A stretch of DNA of 64,000 nt from Didemnitutus sp047777955 (GTDB lineage: Bacteria > Verrucomicrobiota > Verrucomicrobiia > Opitutales > Opitutaceae): contig NZ_CP180537.1 in NCBI RefSeq assembly GCF_047777955.1, forward strand, positions 2,728,001 to 2,792,000. The letters run 5' to 3'. Within the stretch, counting starts at the first letter, position 1; every line of letters begins with the position of its first letter. Position numbers and translations under genes: made by a program. The notes below the pieces were generated by a model. That model was given only the letters and a program-made list of their open reading frames with translations, was not told the DNA's origin and ran no database searches. Positions 1 through 8,696 of this stretch are shown piece by piece.

Positions 1-285
1 CCCGAGCGCCCGGATGTCCTCAAATCCCTTGAGGAACTCCTCGAAGAAGAACCGGGCGCCGTTGGCGCTAGTGAAGACGATCCACTCGTATTGCGTCAGC
101 TCGGCGAAGACCTCGACCAGCGTCTGCTTGTCGTAATGCTTCGTGACTTGGATGAGCGGCAGCTCGATCACCTCGGCGCCCTGGGCCTCGAGCTGGGCGC
201 GCCACTCGGCGCATTGCTCGCGCGGGCGGGTGAGGACGATGCGGCGGCCGGCGAGCGGCAGGGAGGAGGAGGATTTGGCGGCCAT
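1..285 (-). CDS. hemD: Uroporphyrinogen-III synthase, N-terminal part (cut by window edge)
   Basis: The N-terminal 95 codons are visible. The start is at 285 and the frame stays open through base 1. It begins MAAKSSSSLPLAGRRIVLTRP, and the stretch RRIVLTRPREQ is the typical opening of HemD, which closes and inverts hydroxymethylbilane to uroporphyrinogen III in haem biosynthesis. A later segment, WIVFTSANGARFF, matches the conserved HemD 'TSxNGV' region. There is no CobA methyltransferase domain in front, so this is not an N-terminal CobA-HemD fusion. The start codon overlaps the hemC stop (TGATG), so the two genes are translationally coupled and consecutive pathway steps are co-transcribed. 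The C-terminus is outside the window. Confidence 0.85.
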   Translation of the reverse strand, partial: MAAKSSSSLPLAGRRIVLTRPREQCAEWRAQLEAQGAEVIELPLIQVTKHYDKQTLVEVFAELTQYEWIVFTSANGARFFFEEFLKGFEDIRALG

Positions 286-1130
286 CAGAAACCGAGCTCC
301 TTGAGGATGCGCGCGGCGGTCGCCTGCGGCGCGGCGAAATCGGCGCCGGTGAGCGGGAAGCGGCGGATGCCCGTGCGCTCGTGGAAAAAGTGCAGCGTGT
401 CGTCCGTCGCGTGCGCGGCGAAGGCCACCTGGCAGCCGCCGCCGATCTGCGCCTGGAAGGCGCGCTCGAGCGTGACATTGCGGAAAGTCGCGGCGTCGAG
501 CGCCGGCGCCAGCTGCGCGGCGAGGTCGGTGCGGCATTGGATGGCGATCGCGCCCTGCCCCACGGCCGGCACGCTTTCCTCGAACTTCAGCGGGCGGAAG
601 GTCACGCCCGGCCAGCTGTGGATGCCGAGGCGGCGCATGCCGGCAGCGGCGAGGATCGTCGCGTCGGCGTCGCCCTGCGCGATCTTCTTCAGGCGCGTGT
701 CGACGTTGCCGCGGATCTCGGTGAACTTCACGCCCGGGAACAGTTTCGCCACCTGCAGCTGGCGACGCGGGCTGCTGGAGCCGATGGTCGCGGGCGTGGT
801 GACGCCCGCGCGGAGCACGAGCACGTCGTGCGTGAGTTCGCGCGGCAGGAAGCCGGCGACGGTGAGGCCGGCGGGATTCTCGCCCGGCAGGTCCTTGCAG
901 CTGTGCACGGCGGCGTGCGCGTCGCCGCGCAGGAGCGCCTGCTCGAGCTCGGCGGTGAAGAGGCCCTTGCCGCCCTGCTTGATCAGCGACCAGTCGGTCT
1001 GGCGGTCGCCGGTCGTCACGATCTTCAGCAGTTCGCATTCGGCGCCCAGCTTCTCGGCAAAGCGCGCGGCGACCATGTTGGTCTGCGCGAGCGCGAGCGG
1101 GCTCTTGCGGGTGGCGAGGAGGAGTTTCAT
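285..1130 (-). CDS. hemC: Porphobilinogen deaminase (hydroxymethylbilane synthase)
   Basis: This 281-aa cytosolic enzyme polymerises four porphobilinogens to hydroxymethylbilane. The N-terminus MKLLLATRKSPLALAQ is the family signature (ATRxSxLAxxQ). KQGGKGLFTAELE (about residues 51-63), VHSCKDLP (75-82) and SSPRRQLQ (119-126) follow in the expected order. Cys233 in QIGGGCQVAF is the residue that carries the dipyrromethane cofactor. The frame stays open a further 92 codons upstream, through the tRNA-Val gene, but family length and the signature fix the start at 1130. It lies 16 bp downstream of the tRNA and overlaps hemD by one base. Confidence 0.95.
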   Translation of the reverse strand: MKLLLATRKSPLALAQTNMVAARFAEKLGAECELLKIVTTGDRQTDWSLIKQGGKGLFTAELEQALLRGDAHAAVHSCKDLPGENPAGLTVAGFLPRELTHDVLVLRAGVTTPATIGSSSPRRQLQVAKLFPGVKFTEIRGNVDTRLKKIAQGDADATILAAAGMRRLGIHSWPGVTFRPLKFEESVPAVGQGAIAIQCRTDLAAQLAPALDAATFRNVTLERAFQAQIGGGCQVAFAAHATDDTLHFFHERTGIRRFPLTGADFAAPQATAARILKELGF

Positions 1131-1146
1131 GCGGAAAGGGAGGAGC

Positions 1147-1223
1147 TGGTGGACGCTGAGGGACTCGAACCCCCGACCCTCTCGGTGTAAACGAGATGCT
1201 CTAACCAACTGAGCTAAGCGTCC
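1147..1223 (-). tRNA. tRNA-Val (anticodon UAC)
   Basis: Read on the minus strand this is a complete cloverleaf of 77 nt including an encoded 3' CCA. The acceptor arms are GGACGCT and AGCGTCC. The D stem is GCTC/GAGC. The anticodon stem is TCTCG/CGAGA around loop TTTACAC, and the T loop is TTCGAGT. The anticodon TAC reads valine codons. It lies just upstream of hemC on the same strand, so read-through or co-transcription with hemCD is possible. Confidence 0.95.
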
Positions 1224-1329
1224 GAAGTTCGAACGACGAAACGGCAGCCCCTCCCCCCTCGCAAGGAGAAAGCCGGTGCGGGTCTTGTCGGGGAGACCGC
1301 GCGGTTTGTCGCGGGCGCCAGCGCCCATC

Positions 1330-1404
1330 GTCGGGCGGGGTCGCCGAACTCCGCCTTGCTGGGGAAAAGCACGTTCGCGTCGGGGTTCGGCGACCCCGCC
1401 CGAC
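1330..1404. repeat. Long inverted repeat (20-bp arms) between asd and tRNA-Val
   Basis: Positions 1330-1349 (GTCGGGCGGGGTCGCCGAAC) and 1385-1404 are perfect reverse complements, separated by 35 bp. The palindrome sits downstream of asd and upstream of tRNA-Val, both on the minus strand. It has no T tract, so it is not a canonical intrinsic terminator. It looks like an extragenic palindromic element or a very stable RNA hairpin at the asd 3' end. Confidence 0.75.
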
Positions 1405-1425
1405 AACCGCGCGCACAGCCCGCGC

Positions 1426-2460
1426 TCAGGCGCTCGGCTTCAGCGCGATGCCCTCGCGGATCATCGCCTCGGCGATCTGGATCGAGTTGAGCGCGGCGCC
1501 CTTCCAGAGGTTGTCGCCGGCGACCCAGAGGGCCAGGCCGTTCTCCCACGCCGTGTCGAGGCGCAGGCGGCCGACGCCGCACTTCGCCTTGCGGCTGAAG
1601 TCGAGCGGCGTCGGGTAAAGCTTGTTCGCCACGTCGTCGACGAGCTCGGCGCCGGCAAAGGCCGCGATGGCCGCCCGGGCGGCAGCGACGTCGACCGGGC
1701 GCTCGAACTCGGCGTTGATCGCCACCGAGTGCGCCCGCACGACGGGCACGCGCACGCAGGTCGCGGAGACCTTCAGCGCGGGCAGGCCCATGATCTTGCG
1801 GCTCTCCTCACGCATCTTCGTCTCCTCGCCGGTGTAGCCGTCGGCGCCGAACGAGTCGATGTGCGGGATGAGGTTCTGGAAAATCTGGTAGGGATAGACC
1901 GCCCGGGGCAGCGGCTGGCCCTTCGTGTAGGCCTGGGTCTGCGCCTCGAGCTCGTCGATGGCATCGGCGCCCGTGCCGGAGACGGATTGGTAAGTGGAGA
2001 AGAATACGCGCTTCACGCCGAAGCGCTGGTGCAGCGGATAGAGCCCCATCAGCGCGATGGCGGTGGAGCAGTTCGGGCTGGCGATGATGCCACGGTGCCC
2101 GCGCGTCGCCGCGAGGTTGATCTCCGGCACAACCAGCGGCACGTCCTCGCGCATGCGGAACGCCGAGCTCTTGTCCAGCACGAGGCAGCCGCGCTTCACG
2201 GCCTCGGGCGCCAGCGCCTTGGCGATCGCCCCCTCGGCGGCGAAGAGCGCGAGGTCGAGTCCCTCGAACGCCTCGGGCTTGGCCTCGATCACCGTGAGCG
2301 TTTTCCCGCCGAACTCGACGCTGCGGCCCACGGAGCGCGCGGAGGCCATCAGCCTCAGCTCCGCGAGCGGAAACTGGCGCGACTGGAGGAGGCCGATCAG
2401 CTCTTGACCGACCGCTCCCGTCGCCCCGACGATGCCGACCCGATAGGACTTGGTATTCAC
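1426..2460 (-). CDS. asd: Aspartate-semialdehyde dehydrogenase
   Basis: This 344-aa enzyme reduces aspartyl phosphate to aspartate semialdehyde with NADPH. That is the branch point to lysine/diaminopimelate, threonine and methionine. The N-terminal Rossmann motif is GIVGATGAVGQE (about residues 9-20). The catalytic Cys131 lies in ASPNCSTAIAL. SVSGTGADAIDEL and RVPVVRAHS are conserved substrate-site segments. The start is GTG at 2460, preceded by AAAGGA at good spacing, which supports it over later codons. It is divergent from the L,D-transpeptidase with no bases between the two start codons. Confidence 0.95.
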   Translation of the reverse strand: MNTKSYRVGIVGATGAVGQELIGLLQSRQFPLAELRLMASARSVGRSVEFGGKTLTVIEAKPEAFEGLDLALFAAEGAIAKALAPEAVKRGCLVLDKSSAFRMREDVPLVVPEINLAATRGHRGIIASPNCSTAIALMGLYPLHQRFGVKRVFFSTYQSVSGTGADAIDELEAQTQAYTKGQPLPRAVYPYQIFQNLIPHIDSFGADGYTGEETKMREESRKIMGLPALKVSATCVRVPVVRAHSVAINAEFERPVDVAAARAAIAAFAGAELVDDVANKLYPTPLDFSRKAKCGVGRLRLDTAWENGLALWVAGDNLWKGAALNSIQIAEAMIREGIALKPSA

Positions 2461-3012
2461 GTGAAAGATTCCTTTGAACGCGCCACGAAAAAGTCCGCCG
2501 CTCTCGGCCGCAAGCCGTCAGCGCGTTCTATGGTCGTTTCCATCGGCCGACAGTTGATGGGCTACTATCGGGACGGGCGGCTGGTGAAGAGTTACGTCAT
2601 ATCCACGTCGCTGCGCCCGCCCTCGAACGTGAAGAACTCCCTCGGCACCCCGCGCGGCCTGCACGAAATCGCCGAGCGCGTCGGCGCCGGCGCGCCACCC
2701 GGCATCGTGTTCAAGGCCCGGGTGAACACCGGTCAGCATTTCTCCGAGCTCGCGGCCGACGAGCAGGCGAAAAACCTCATCACCACCCGCATCCTGTGGC
2801 TCCGCGGCCTCGAGCCGGGCGTGAACGCCGGCACGAACGCCGCCGGCGAGTCGGTCGACACCTACGACCGCTACGTCTACATCCACGGCACGAACCACGA
2901 GGAGAAGATCGGCACGCCCGCGAGCAGCGGCTGCGTGCAGATGCGCAACCTCGACATCATCGAGCTCTACGACGAGGTGCGCGTCGGGGACCTGGTCTGG
3001 ATCGAGGACTGA
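2461..3012 (+). CDS. L,D-transpeptidase (YkuD-family domain)
   Basis: About 183 aa if the GTG at 2461 is used. ATG at 2530, giving MVVSIGRQLMGYYRDG, is an alternative start. The YkuD fold is recognisable from the opening strand VVSIGRQLMGYY and from the catalytic region YIHGTNHEEKIGTPASSGC. The His of HGT and the Cys of SSGCVQM form the active site that makes 3-3 peptidoglycan cross-links or attaches proteins to peptidoglycan. No clear signal peptide is visible at either start, which is unusual for an envelope enzyme. The first 23 residues (KDSFERATKKSAALG...) could form a helix or be untranslated leader. Confidence 0.8.
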   Translation: MKDSFERATKKSAALGRKPSARSMVVSIGRQLMGYYRDGRLVKSYVISTSLRPPSNVKNSLGTPRGLHEIAERVGAGAPPGIVFKARVNTGQHFSELAADEQAKNLITTRILWLRGLEPGVNAGTNAAGESVDTYDRYVYIHGTNHEEKIGTPASSGCVQMRNLDIIELYDEVRVGDLVWIED

Positions 3013-3013
3013 A

Positions 3014-3093
3014 TCAGGGCGCTTGAGGACAAGCGCCCCTACCTCTGCCCCTTTGCCCTGCTCTCGGTAGGGGCGGTTGTCCCCAACCGCCCT
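3014..3093. repeat. REP-like palindrome pair (BIME-like), first copy
   Basis: Two near-identical palindromes lie in opposite orientation between the convergent ends of the L,D-transpeptidase and the P-type ATPase. The first is 3017-3038, GGGCGCTTG with a 4-nt loop and CAAGCGCCC. The second is 3071-3092, GGGCGGTTG with a 4-nt loop and CAACCGCCC. Each is flanked by the same CCTACC/GGTAGG border. The same two units recur at 61372-61432. Confidence 0.8.
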
Positions 3094-3099
3094 TTGTCC

Positions 3100-5153
3100 T
3101 CAATCGTTCTTCCCCAGCAGCAGCCGCAGCGAATTCAGGCAGACGACCACCGTGCTGCCCTCGTGCGCGATGACGCCGAGGCTGAGCGGGATCGTGCCGA
3201 CCAGCGAGGCGCCGACCATCACGATCACCGTGCCGAGCGAGATGACGAGGTTCTGCTTGATGATCGTGCGCGCGCGCCGGCTCAACCGCAGGGCGGCGAG
3301 GAAATTCTCGATCCGGTCGTGCATCAGCACGACCTCGCTCTGCTCCAGCGCCGCGTCGCTGCCGCGCGCGCCCATCGCCACCGAGACGTAGGCGGCGGCG
3401 AGGCTCGGAGCGTCGTTCACGCCGTCGCCGACCATCGCGACCTTGCGCCCCTGCTGCCGGAAGCCGTCGACGATCTCAACCTTCTGTTCCGGCGACAGGC
3501 CCGCCCGCACCTCGTCGACGCCGAGCTCCTTCGCCACCGACTCCGCCGTGTGGCGGCGGTCGCCGGTGAGCATGTAGGTGCGAATGCCGTTCGCCTTCAG
3601 CGCCGCGAGCACGCCGCGCGACTCGGCGCGCAATTGGTCCTTGAGCAGCAGCCGCCCGACGATGCCCGGCGCCACCACCCAGACCTCGGAGAACTCCGCC
3701 GCCGCCGGCGGCACTTTCTCGAGCCACTGCGCAAACGGTCCCGCCGCCACCAGCTCGCGCCGGCCGAGGAAGGCATGTCCGTCGCCCACCTGCGCCCGCA
3801 CGCCCTGCCCGGTGATCGACTCGAAGCGCGCGATTTCGCGCACGGTCACGTTTTCCTTGCGGGCGTGGTGCGTGATCGCGCGCGCGATCGGATGGTGCGA
3901 ATGGCGCTCCAGCGCGTAGGCGAGCTCGAGCAACTCGCGCTCGCGTCCGGTCGGGAAGCTCTCGACCGCCACGACGGCCAGCTCGCCGGTCGTCAGCGTG
4001 CCGGTCTTGTCGAGTGCGACCGTGTCGATCTCGGCCAGCTTCTCGATCGCGGCGCCGCCGCGGAACAGCACGCCGTGTTTCGCGCCCCAGGCAATGGCCG
4101 CCAGGATCGCCGAGGGGATCGACAGCACCAGCGCGCACGGGCTCGCGACGACCAGGAGTGTCATCGCCCGGTAGAAGGCCGACGCGCGGCCGTCCACGCT
4201 CTGGAACGGCGGCAGGCCGAAGCCGAGCCACCAGACGAGGAACATCGCCGTGACCGCGCCGAGCACCAGCAGCGTGTAGTTGCCGCCGAAGCGGTCGGTA
4301 AAGCGCTGGCTCGGCGCCTTCAGCTTCTGCGCGGTCTGGATCAGGCGGACGATTTTCTGCAGCGTGCTCTCGCTCGGCAGGCGCACCACATTCACCTCGA
4401 CCGAGCCCCAGAGGTTGATCGTGCCGCTGAACACCGACGACCCCACGCTCTTCTCCACCGGCACGGATTCGCCGGTGAGCGTCGACTCGTCGCTCGCCGT
4501 CTCGCCCTTCACGACTTCGCCGTCGGCCGCGAACATCTCGCCCGGCTTCACCGCGAGGCGCTGGCCGACCTTGAGCTGGTCGACGGTGACGACGTGGTGC
4601 GCGCCGTCGGCAGCGATCACCGTCGCCTCCTTCGGCGCGGTGTGCAGCAGCGACGACACCTCGCGTTGCGTGCGGTCCATCGCGTAGGCCTCCATCGCGC
4701 CCGAGGCCGAGAACAGGAACAGCAGCAGCGTCGCCTCGCCGTAGGCGCCCACCAGCACGGCGCCGACCGCGACGGCCAGCATCAGGAAATGGATGTCGAG
4801 CTTGCGGTGGCGCAGGTTCTCCCACGAATCGATCGCCGCGTCCCAGCCGCCGGCCACGAGCGCGACGCCGTAGAGCGCGAATTGCGCCCAGGGCGGCGCG
4901 CCGAGTTTCTCCGCCACAAAGCCCGCGATGCCCGCCACGCCGCAGATCGCCGCCAGCGTGCCGAGGAGCTTCCACTCCCTTCCTCGCCGCCGTGCCCATG
5001 ACCATGGCCGTGCCCCTCGTCGGCGTCGTGCGCCTCCTCCTCGTCGAGCGAGTATTCCTTCCACTGGTAGAAGCGCGGCGCCGTCTCGCAGGTCGGGCGT
5101 TCGACCGTGGTCACGCTGCCGGCCTGCTTCACGACGAAGCCCGGCTGCGTCAC
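3100..5153 (-). CDS. P1B-type heavy-metal-transporting ATPase (one apparent frameshift)
   Basis: This membrane pump couples ATP hydrolysis to metal efflux. In order it has a His-rich stretch (DEGHGHGHGHGGEEG) after a Cys-containing segment, transmembrane helices, the actuator motif TGES, the membrane metal site SPCALV, the phosphorylation site DKTGTLTTGE, HSHHPIA, TGDRRHTAE, and GDGVNDAPS. SPC in place of CPC, with HEGST in the last helix, is typical of the P1B-4 group (CoaT/CtpD-like; Co/Fe/Zn export by family knowledge). The reading frame breaks near 4977-4982 (GAAGGGAGTGG), and one extra G there restores it. The start is placed at GTG 5153, overlapping the stop of the small upstream ORF (GTGA). 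The 3' end faces REP-like repeats. Confidence 0.85.
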
Positions 5154-5377
5154 CGGCCCTCGCCGCGCGCGCGGCCGGTCGCGAGTTTCGCCTCGATGGC
5201 GAGCAACACCTCCTGGATCTGCTGCTCGAGCTGCGCCTGGTCGACGCTGCCGAGCGTGGCGACGGAGACCGTCATGTCGGCGGCGTTCACGCGCACCGCG
5301 GCGACCGCCGGCTGCGTCTGAAGAAACTGGATCAGCTCCTGCGTCCAAACCGCGCCGCCTTGCTGCTGTGTTGCCAT
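5150..5377 (-). CDS. Small HMA-like domain protein upstream of the metal ATPase
   Basis: A 75-aa ORF from ATG 5377 (MATQQQGGAVWTQELIQFLQ) with a beta-alpha-beta pattern. The stretch AVAAVRVNAADMTVSVATLG resembles a heavy-metal-associated domain. No Cys is present, so the usual metal-binding CxxC is missing. Its stop overlaps the GTG start of the ATPase by 4 nt. It is either a separate degenerate chaperone-like domain or the N-terminus of the ATPase, detached by a frameshift. The overlap favours a separate, translationally coupled protein, but the neighbouring frame break weakens that argument. Confidence 0.6.
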   Translation of the reverse strand: MATQQQGGAVWTQELIQFLQTQPAVAAVRVNAADMTVSVATLGSVDQAQLEQQIQEVLLAIEAKLATGRARGEGR

Positions 5378-5456
5378 GCCAGGACGGTGGTTTCCGCTGT
5401 GGGCGCTCGCAAATATGTTTTGCGCCCCTGCCGCGTCATGAGCTGAGTCCCAATTG

Positions 5457-7525
5457 ATGATTAGTCTCAACGAGGGCGGCGGCGCGGCCGTCTCGCGCGC
5501 AGTCGAGCTGACGTCGGCCGTCTTCGCCGACGACGGCTGGCTGTGCCTGAGTCTCGGTCTCGAACACCGCCCCGAGCAGGAGCGCATGGCGCGCGCCGTC
5601 GCCGCCGCGATGGACGGCGACACCAGCCTGCTTTGCGAGGCCGGCACCGGCGTCGGCAAGAGCCTCGCCTACCTCATCCCGGGCATCATCCATGCCGTCG
5701 ACACGCGCCGGCAATTCCTCGTCTCGACGCACACCAAGACGCTGCAGGAGCAGATCCGCGACAAGGACCTCGCGAACTGCCGCCGCCTCTTCGCCGCCGT
5801 GCCCGAGCTGGCCGCGTATCGCGACTTCACCAGCGCCGTGCTCATGGGCAAGGGCAACTACCTCTGCACGACGCGGCTGAAGCGCGCGCTCGCGGAGAAG
5901 CACGAGCTGTTCGCCACGCCCGAGCAGGAGCAGCTCGCGCGCGTCGACGCGTGGGCGAAAACCACCGAAACCGGCTTGCTCGCCGACTTCCCCTCACCGC
6001 GCATCGCGCCCGAGGTCTGGGACGAAGTCTCCGCCGACTCCGACGCGTGTTCCTCGAAGCACTGCGACAGCGCCGTGTGCTTCTACCAGCGCGCGAAGAA
6101 GCGGCGCGACGCCGCGAACCTCGTCATCGTCAACCACAGCCTGCTCTTCACTCTGATGGCCGTGCAGGCCGCGCAGGAGAAATCGCTCGCCCGCGGCATC
6201 CTCCGACTCGACGACTTCCTCGTGCTCGACGAGGCGCACACCGTGCCCGACATCGCCACCGAGCACCTCGGCCTCGCGCTGACGTCGACCGGCCTGCGCC
6301 GCCAGCTGCACGCCCTGTTCAATCCCAAGCGGCGGAAGGGGCTCTTCACCCGCCACCAGGACACCGGCGGCCAGCGCGCGGTCGAGATCGCCGTCGAGCA
6401 GGCCGACCACTTCTTCGCCACCGTCGCGGAAAAGATCCCGCCCGGCGCCGGCCTGCAGCGCTGGCGCGAGGCGGACGCCGTCGAGCACTTGCTCGCCGGC
6501 CCGCTCAACGGCGTCGTCGCCCGCCTCGACGCGCTCCGCACCAGCCTGCCGCCGGAGGACATCGCGCACGTCGAGGTCGAGACGAAGCAGAAGCGCCTCT
6601 CCGCCTACCGCGACGCAATCAAGTCGTGGCTCGACCTCGCGCGCGAAGGCGACGTGCACTGGGCCGAGATGGCCGACCGCCGCAAGGAGCTCGTCGTCAG
6701 CCTGCGCTCCGCCCCGCTCGACGTCTCCGCCGAGCTGCGCCGCCGGTTGTTCCAGCGCGAGACCTCGTGCGTGCTCACCAGCGCCACGCTCGCCACCGGC
6801 AGCACGATCGAGCCGTTCCGCGAGCGCGTCGGCGCGCACGCCGTCGAGACGGTGATCGAGAAATCCCCTTCGACTACGAGCGCCACATGCGCGTCTACCT
6901 CGCCGCCGACGTGCCCGAGCCGTCCGCCTCCGCCGAGGGCAAGCTCGCGCTCGACGCCATCACCGACTACGTGCGCTTCTGCACGCTCGCCGTCCGCGGC
7001 GGCTCGCTCGTGCTCTTCACCAGCTACCGCGACCTGCTCGCCGTCGCCGCCCGCCTCGAGCCCAACTACCGCGCCGCGGGCCGGCGCTGCCTGATCCAGG
7101 AAAGCGGCGTGTCGCGCTCCGAGCTGGCCGAGCAGCTGCGCCGCGCCGGCAACGGCGTGCTCTTCGGCACCGAGAGCTTCTGGACCGGCATCGACGTGCC
7201 GGGCGACGCGCTCTCGCAGGTGATCATCACGCGCCTCCCCTTCGAGCCCCCGAACCATCCGGTCGCCCAGGCCAGGGCCGAATGGGTCGCCGCCGAGGGC
7301 GGCAATCCCTTCGCGCAGCTCGCGCTCCCCGAGGCGCTGGGCAAGTTCCGCCAGGGCATCGGCCGCCTCATCCGGAGCAAAACCGATCGCGGCATCGTCA
7401 CTATCCTCGATCCCCGCGTCCTGACCAAAGCCTACGGACGCGAATTCATCGCCTGTTTACCCACGCCGGCCTTCGAGCGCCTCACGCGCGCGGACCGCGA
7501 GACGATTTTTCGTCCTTTCATTTGA
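5457..7525 (+). CDS. DinG/XPD-family ATP-dependent DNA helicase (one apparent frameshift)
   Basis: About 690 aa once repaired. Motif I is CEAGTGVGKSLAYL. Four Cys lie between motifs I and II (NYLC, DAC, KHC, AVC), as expected for the iron-sulfur cluster of XPD/DinG helicases. Motif II is LDEAHTVPD, and motifs V/VI are FGTESFWTGIDVPG and GIGRLIRSKTDRG. Family members unwind 5'-3' and act on forks, R-loops or damaged DNA. The frame breaks at 6865-6868 (CCCC). One added C joins VIEKSP to FDYERHMRVYL, the conserved continuation. ATG 5457 follows an in-frame TTG. It is divergent from the ATPase genes, with an 80-bp gap. Confidence 0.88.
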
Positions 7526-7553
7526 GCGCGTCCCGACCAATTTCTGCCGGGAC

Positions 7554-8263
7554 ATGAAGCTGCGCTCGTTCGCCCTCACCGACATCGGCTGCTACCGGCA
7601 GCAGAACGAGGACAGTTACGTGTGCGACGACGGCCTGCGCCTCTACGCCGTGGCCGACGGCATCGGCGGACTGCCCGCCGGCGCCGCCGCGAGCCGCGCC
7701 GCCCTCGACACGCTCGAGGAGTGGTTCGTGAAGCACGCCCGCAAGCCCTTCGATTACGCCGCCGCCCTCGCCCTCGCCAACGACGCCGTCTTCACTCTCG
7801 GCCGCCAGCTCAGCCCGCGCCACGGCATCGGCACCACGCTCACGCTGGCGCATTTCACCGACGGCGCCGCGAACGTCGTGCACGTCGGCGACAGCTACCT
7901 GTTCCGGCTGCGCGCCGGCGAGCTCGAGGCGCTCACGCGCGAGCACAACCTGGAAAACGAGATGCGCGCGCGCGCCGCGCGCGGCGAGCCGACCTACGTC
8001 CTCACGGAAAACCGCGCCGCGCTCACGCGCTGCGTCGGCCAGCCCCCGCCGCTCGAAGGCGACATCGCCTCCCACCCCTCAAGGCGGGAGATCGCTACCT
8101 GATCTGCACGGACGGCGTCACCCGCTGCATCACCCCGCACGAGATCGCCCGGTATCTCGCTCACGCGGCCACGCCCGAGGCGGGCGCCCGGACGCTGGTC
8201 GAGCTCGCGCGCGAGCGCGGCGGCCTCGACAACGCGACGGCGATCACGATCTTCGTCGATTGA
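7554..8263 (+). CDS. PP2C-type Ser/Thr protein phosphatase (one apparent frameshift)
   Basis: About 236 aa, a stand-alone catalytic domain with no transmembrane helix. Metal- and phosphate-binding motifs appear in order: TDIGCYRQQNEDSY, VADGIGG, GIGTTLTLAHF, HVGDSYLFRLR, ICTDGVTRCI, and the C-terminal GGLDNATAITIFV. The frame is lost at 8075-8078 (CACCCCTC). One extra C gives HPLKAGDRYLICTDGV, the expected continuation. Such phosphatases reverse Hanks-type kinase phosphorylation, but no such kinase is in the window. It starts 29 bp after the helicase and is followed at 1-bp spacing by a TPR protein, so these probably form one operon. Confidence 0.9.
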
Positions 8264-8264
8264 G

Positions 8265-8570
8265 ATGAACTCCGCCCGCTTCGCCGCCCTCGTGGCCACG
8301 CAGCCCGAGAACGAGATGTTCCGTTTCAGCCTCGCCCAGGCGCTCCTGCGCGAGAACCAGGCGGCCGAGGCCGTAGCGCACCTCGAATTCTGCGTCCGCA
8401 AGAAGGCCGACTGGATGATGGCCCGTATTCTCCTGGGAAAAACGCTGCTCGCGCTCGGTCGCCCCGCGGAAGCGAAACCTTGGCTCGAACAAGGCCTGCA
8501 GCTCGCCATCGCCCAGAACCACGAGGATCCCGAGCGCGAGTTGCGCGGAATCCTCGCCGAGCTGGCCTGA
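8265..8570 (+). CDS. Small TPR-repeat protein
   Basis: 101 aa with two to three tetratricopeptide-like helical hairpins. Residues about 20-50 (FSLAQALLRENQAAEAVAHL) and 55-85 (LLGKTLLALGRPAEAKPWLE) carry the A/G-L-A spacing of TPRs. There is no signal peptide or transmembrane segment, so it is probably a cytosolic scaffold or adaptor. It begins one base after the PP2C stop (TGAGATG). It may act with the phosphatase, but that is inferred only from position. Confidence 0.75.
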   Translation: MNSARFAALVATQPENEMFRFSLAQALLRENQAAEAVAHLEFCVRKKADWMMARILLGKTLLALGRPAEAKPWLEQGLQLAIAQNHEDPERELRGILAELA

Positions 8571-8696
8571 GGCGCCCCGGGATGCGACGCCCGCCAGGCG
8601 TGGGCCCCTCGGCAAAGCGCTCTGCCTCGGCGCGCTACTTCCGCCCGGCCGAGCGCGCCCTGGTCTCCGGCGGTGAAAAGATCCGCCTCGACCCGC

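Noticed and set aside
285..1406. A longer hemC start that runs through tRNA-Val
   Set aside because: The extra 92 codons are tRNA and flanking palindrome sequence; the HemC signature starts at codon 1 of the short form.
6865..6868. Programmed ribosomal frameshifting in the helicase or other broken genes
   Set aside because: No slippery heptamer with a downstream pseudoknot is evident. Breaks occur in many unrelated genes in both directions, which fits length errors far better.
8571..8696. A remnant protein in the TPR/nucleotidyltransferase gap (ARYFRPAERALVSGG...)
   Set aside because: It is open for too short a distance, overlaps two gene ends, and has no family match I can name. The region instead holds a short GGCGCGCT/AGCGCGCC inverted repeat.
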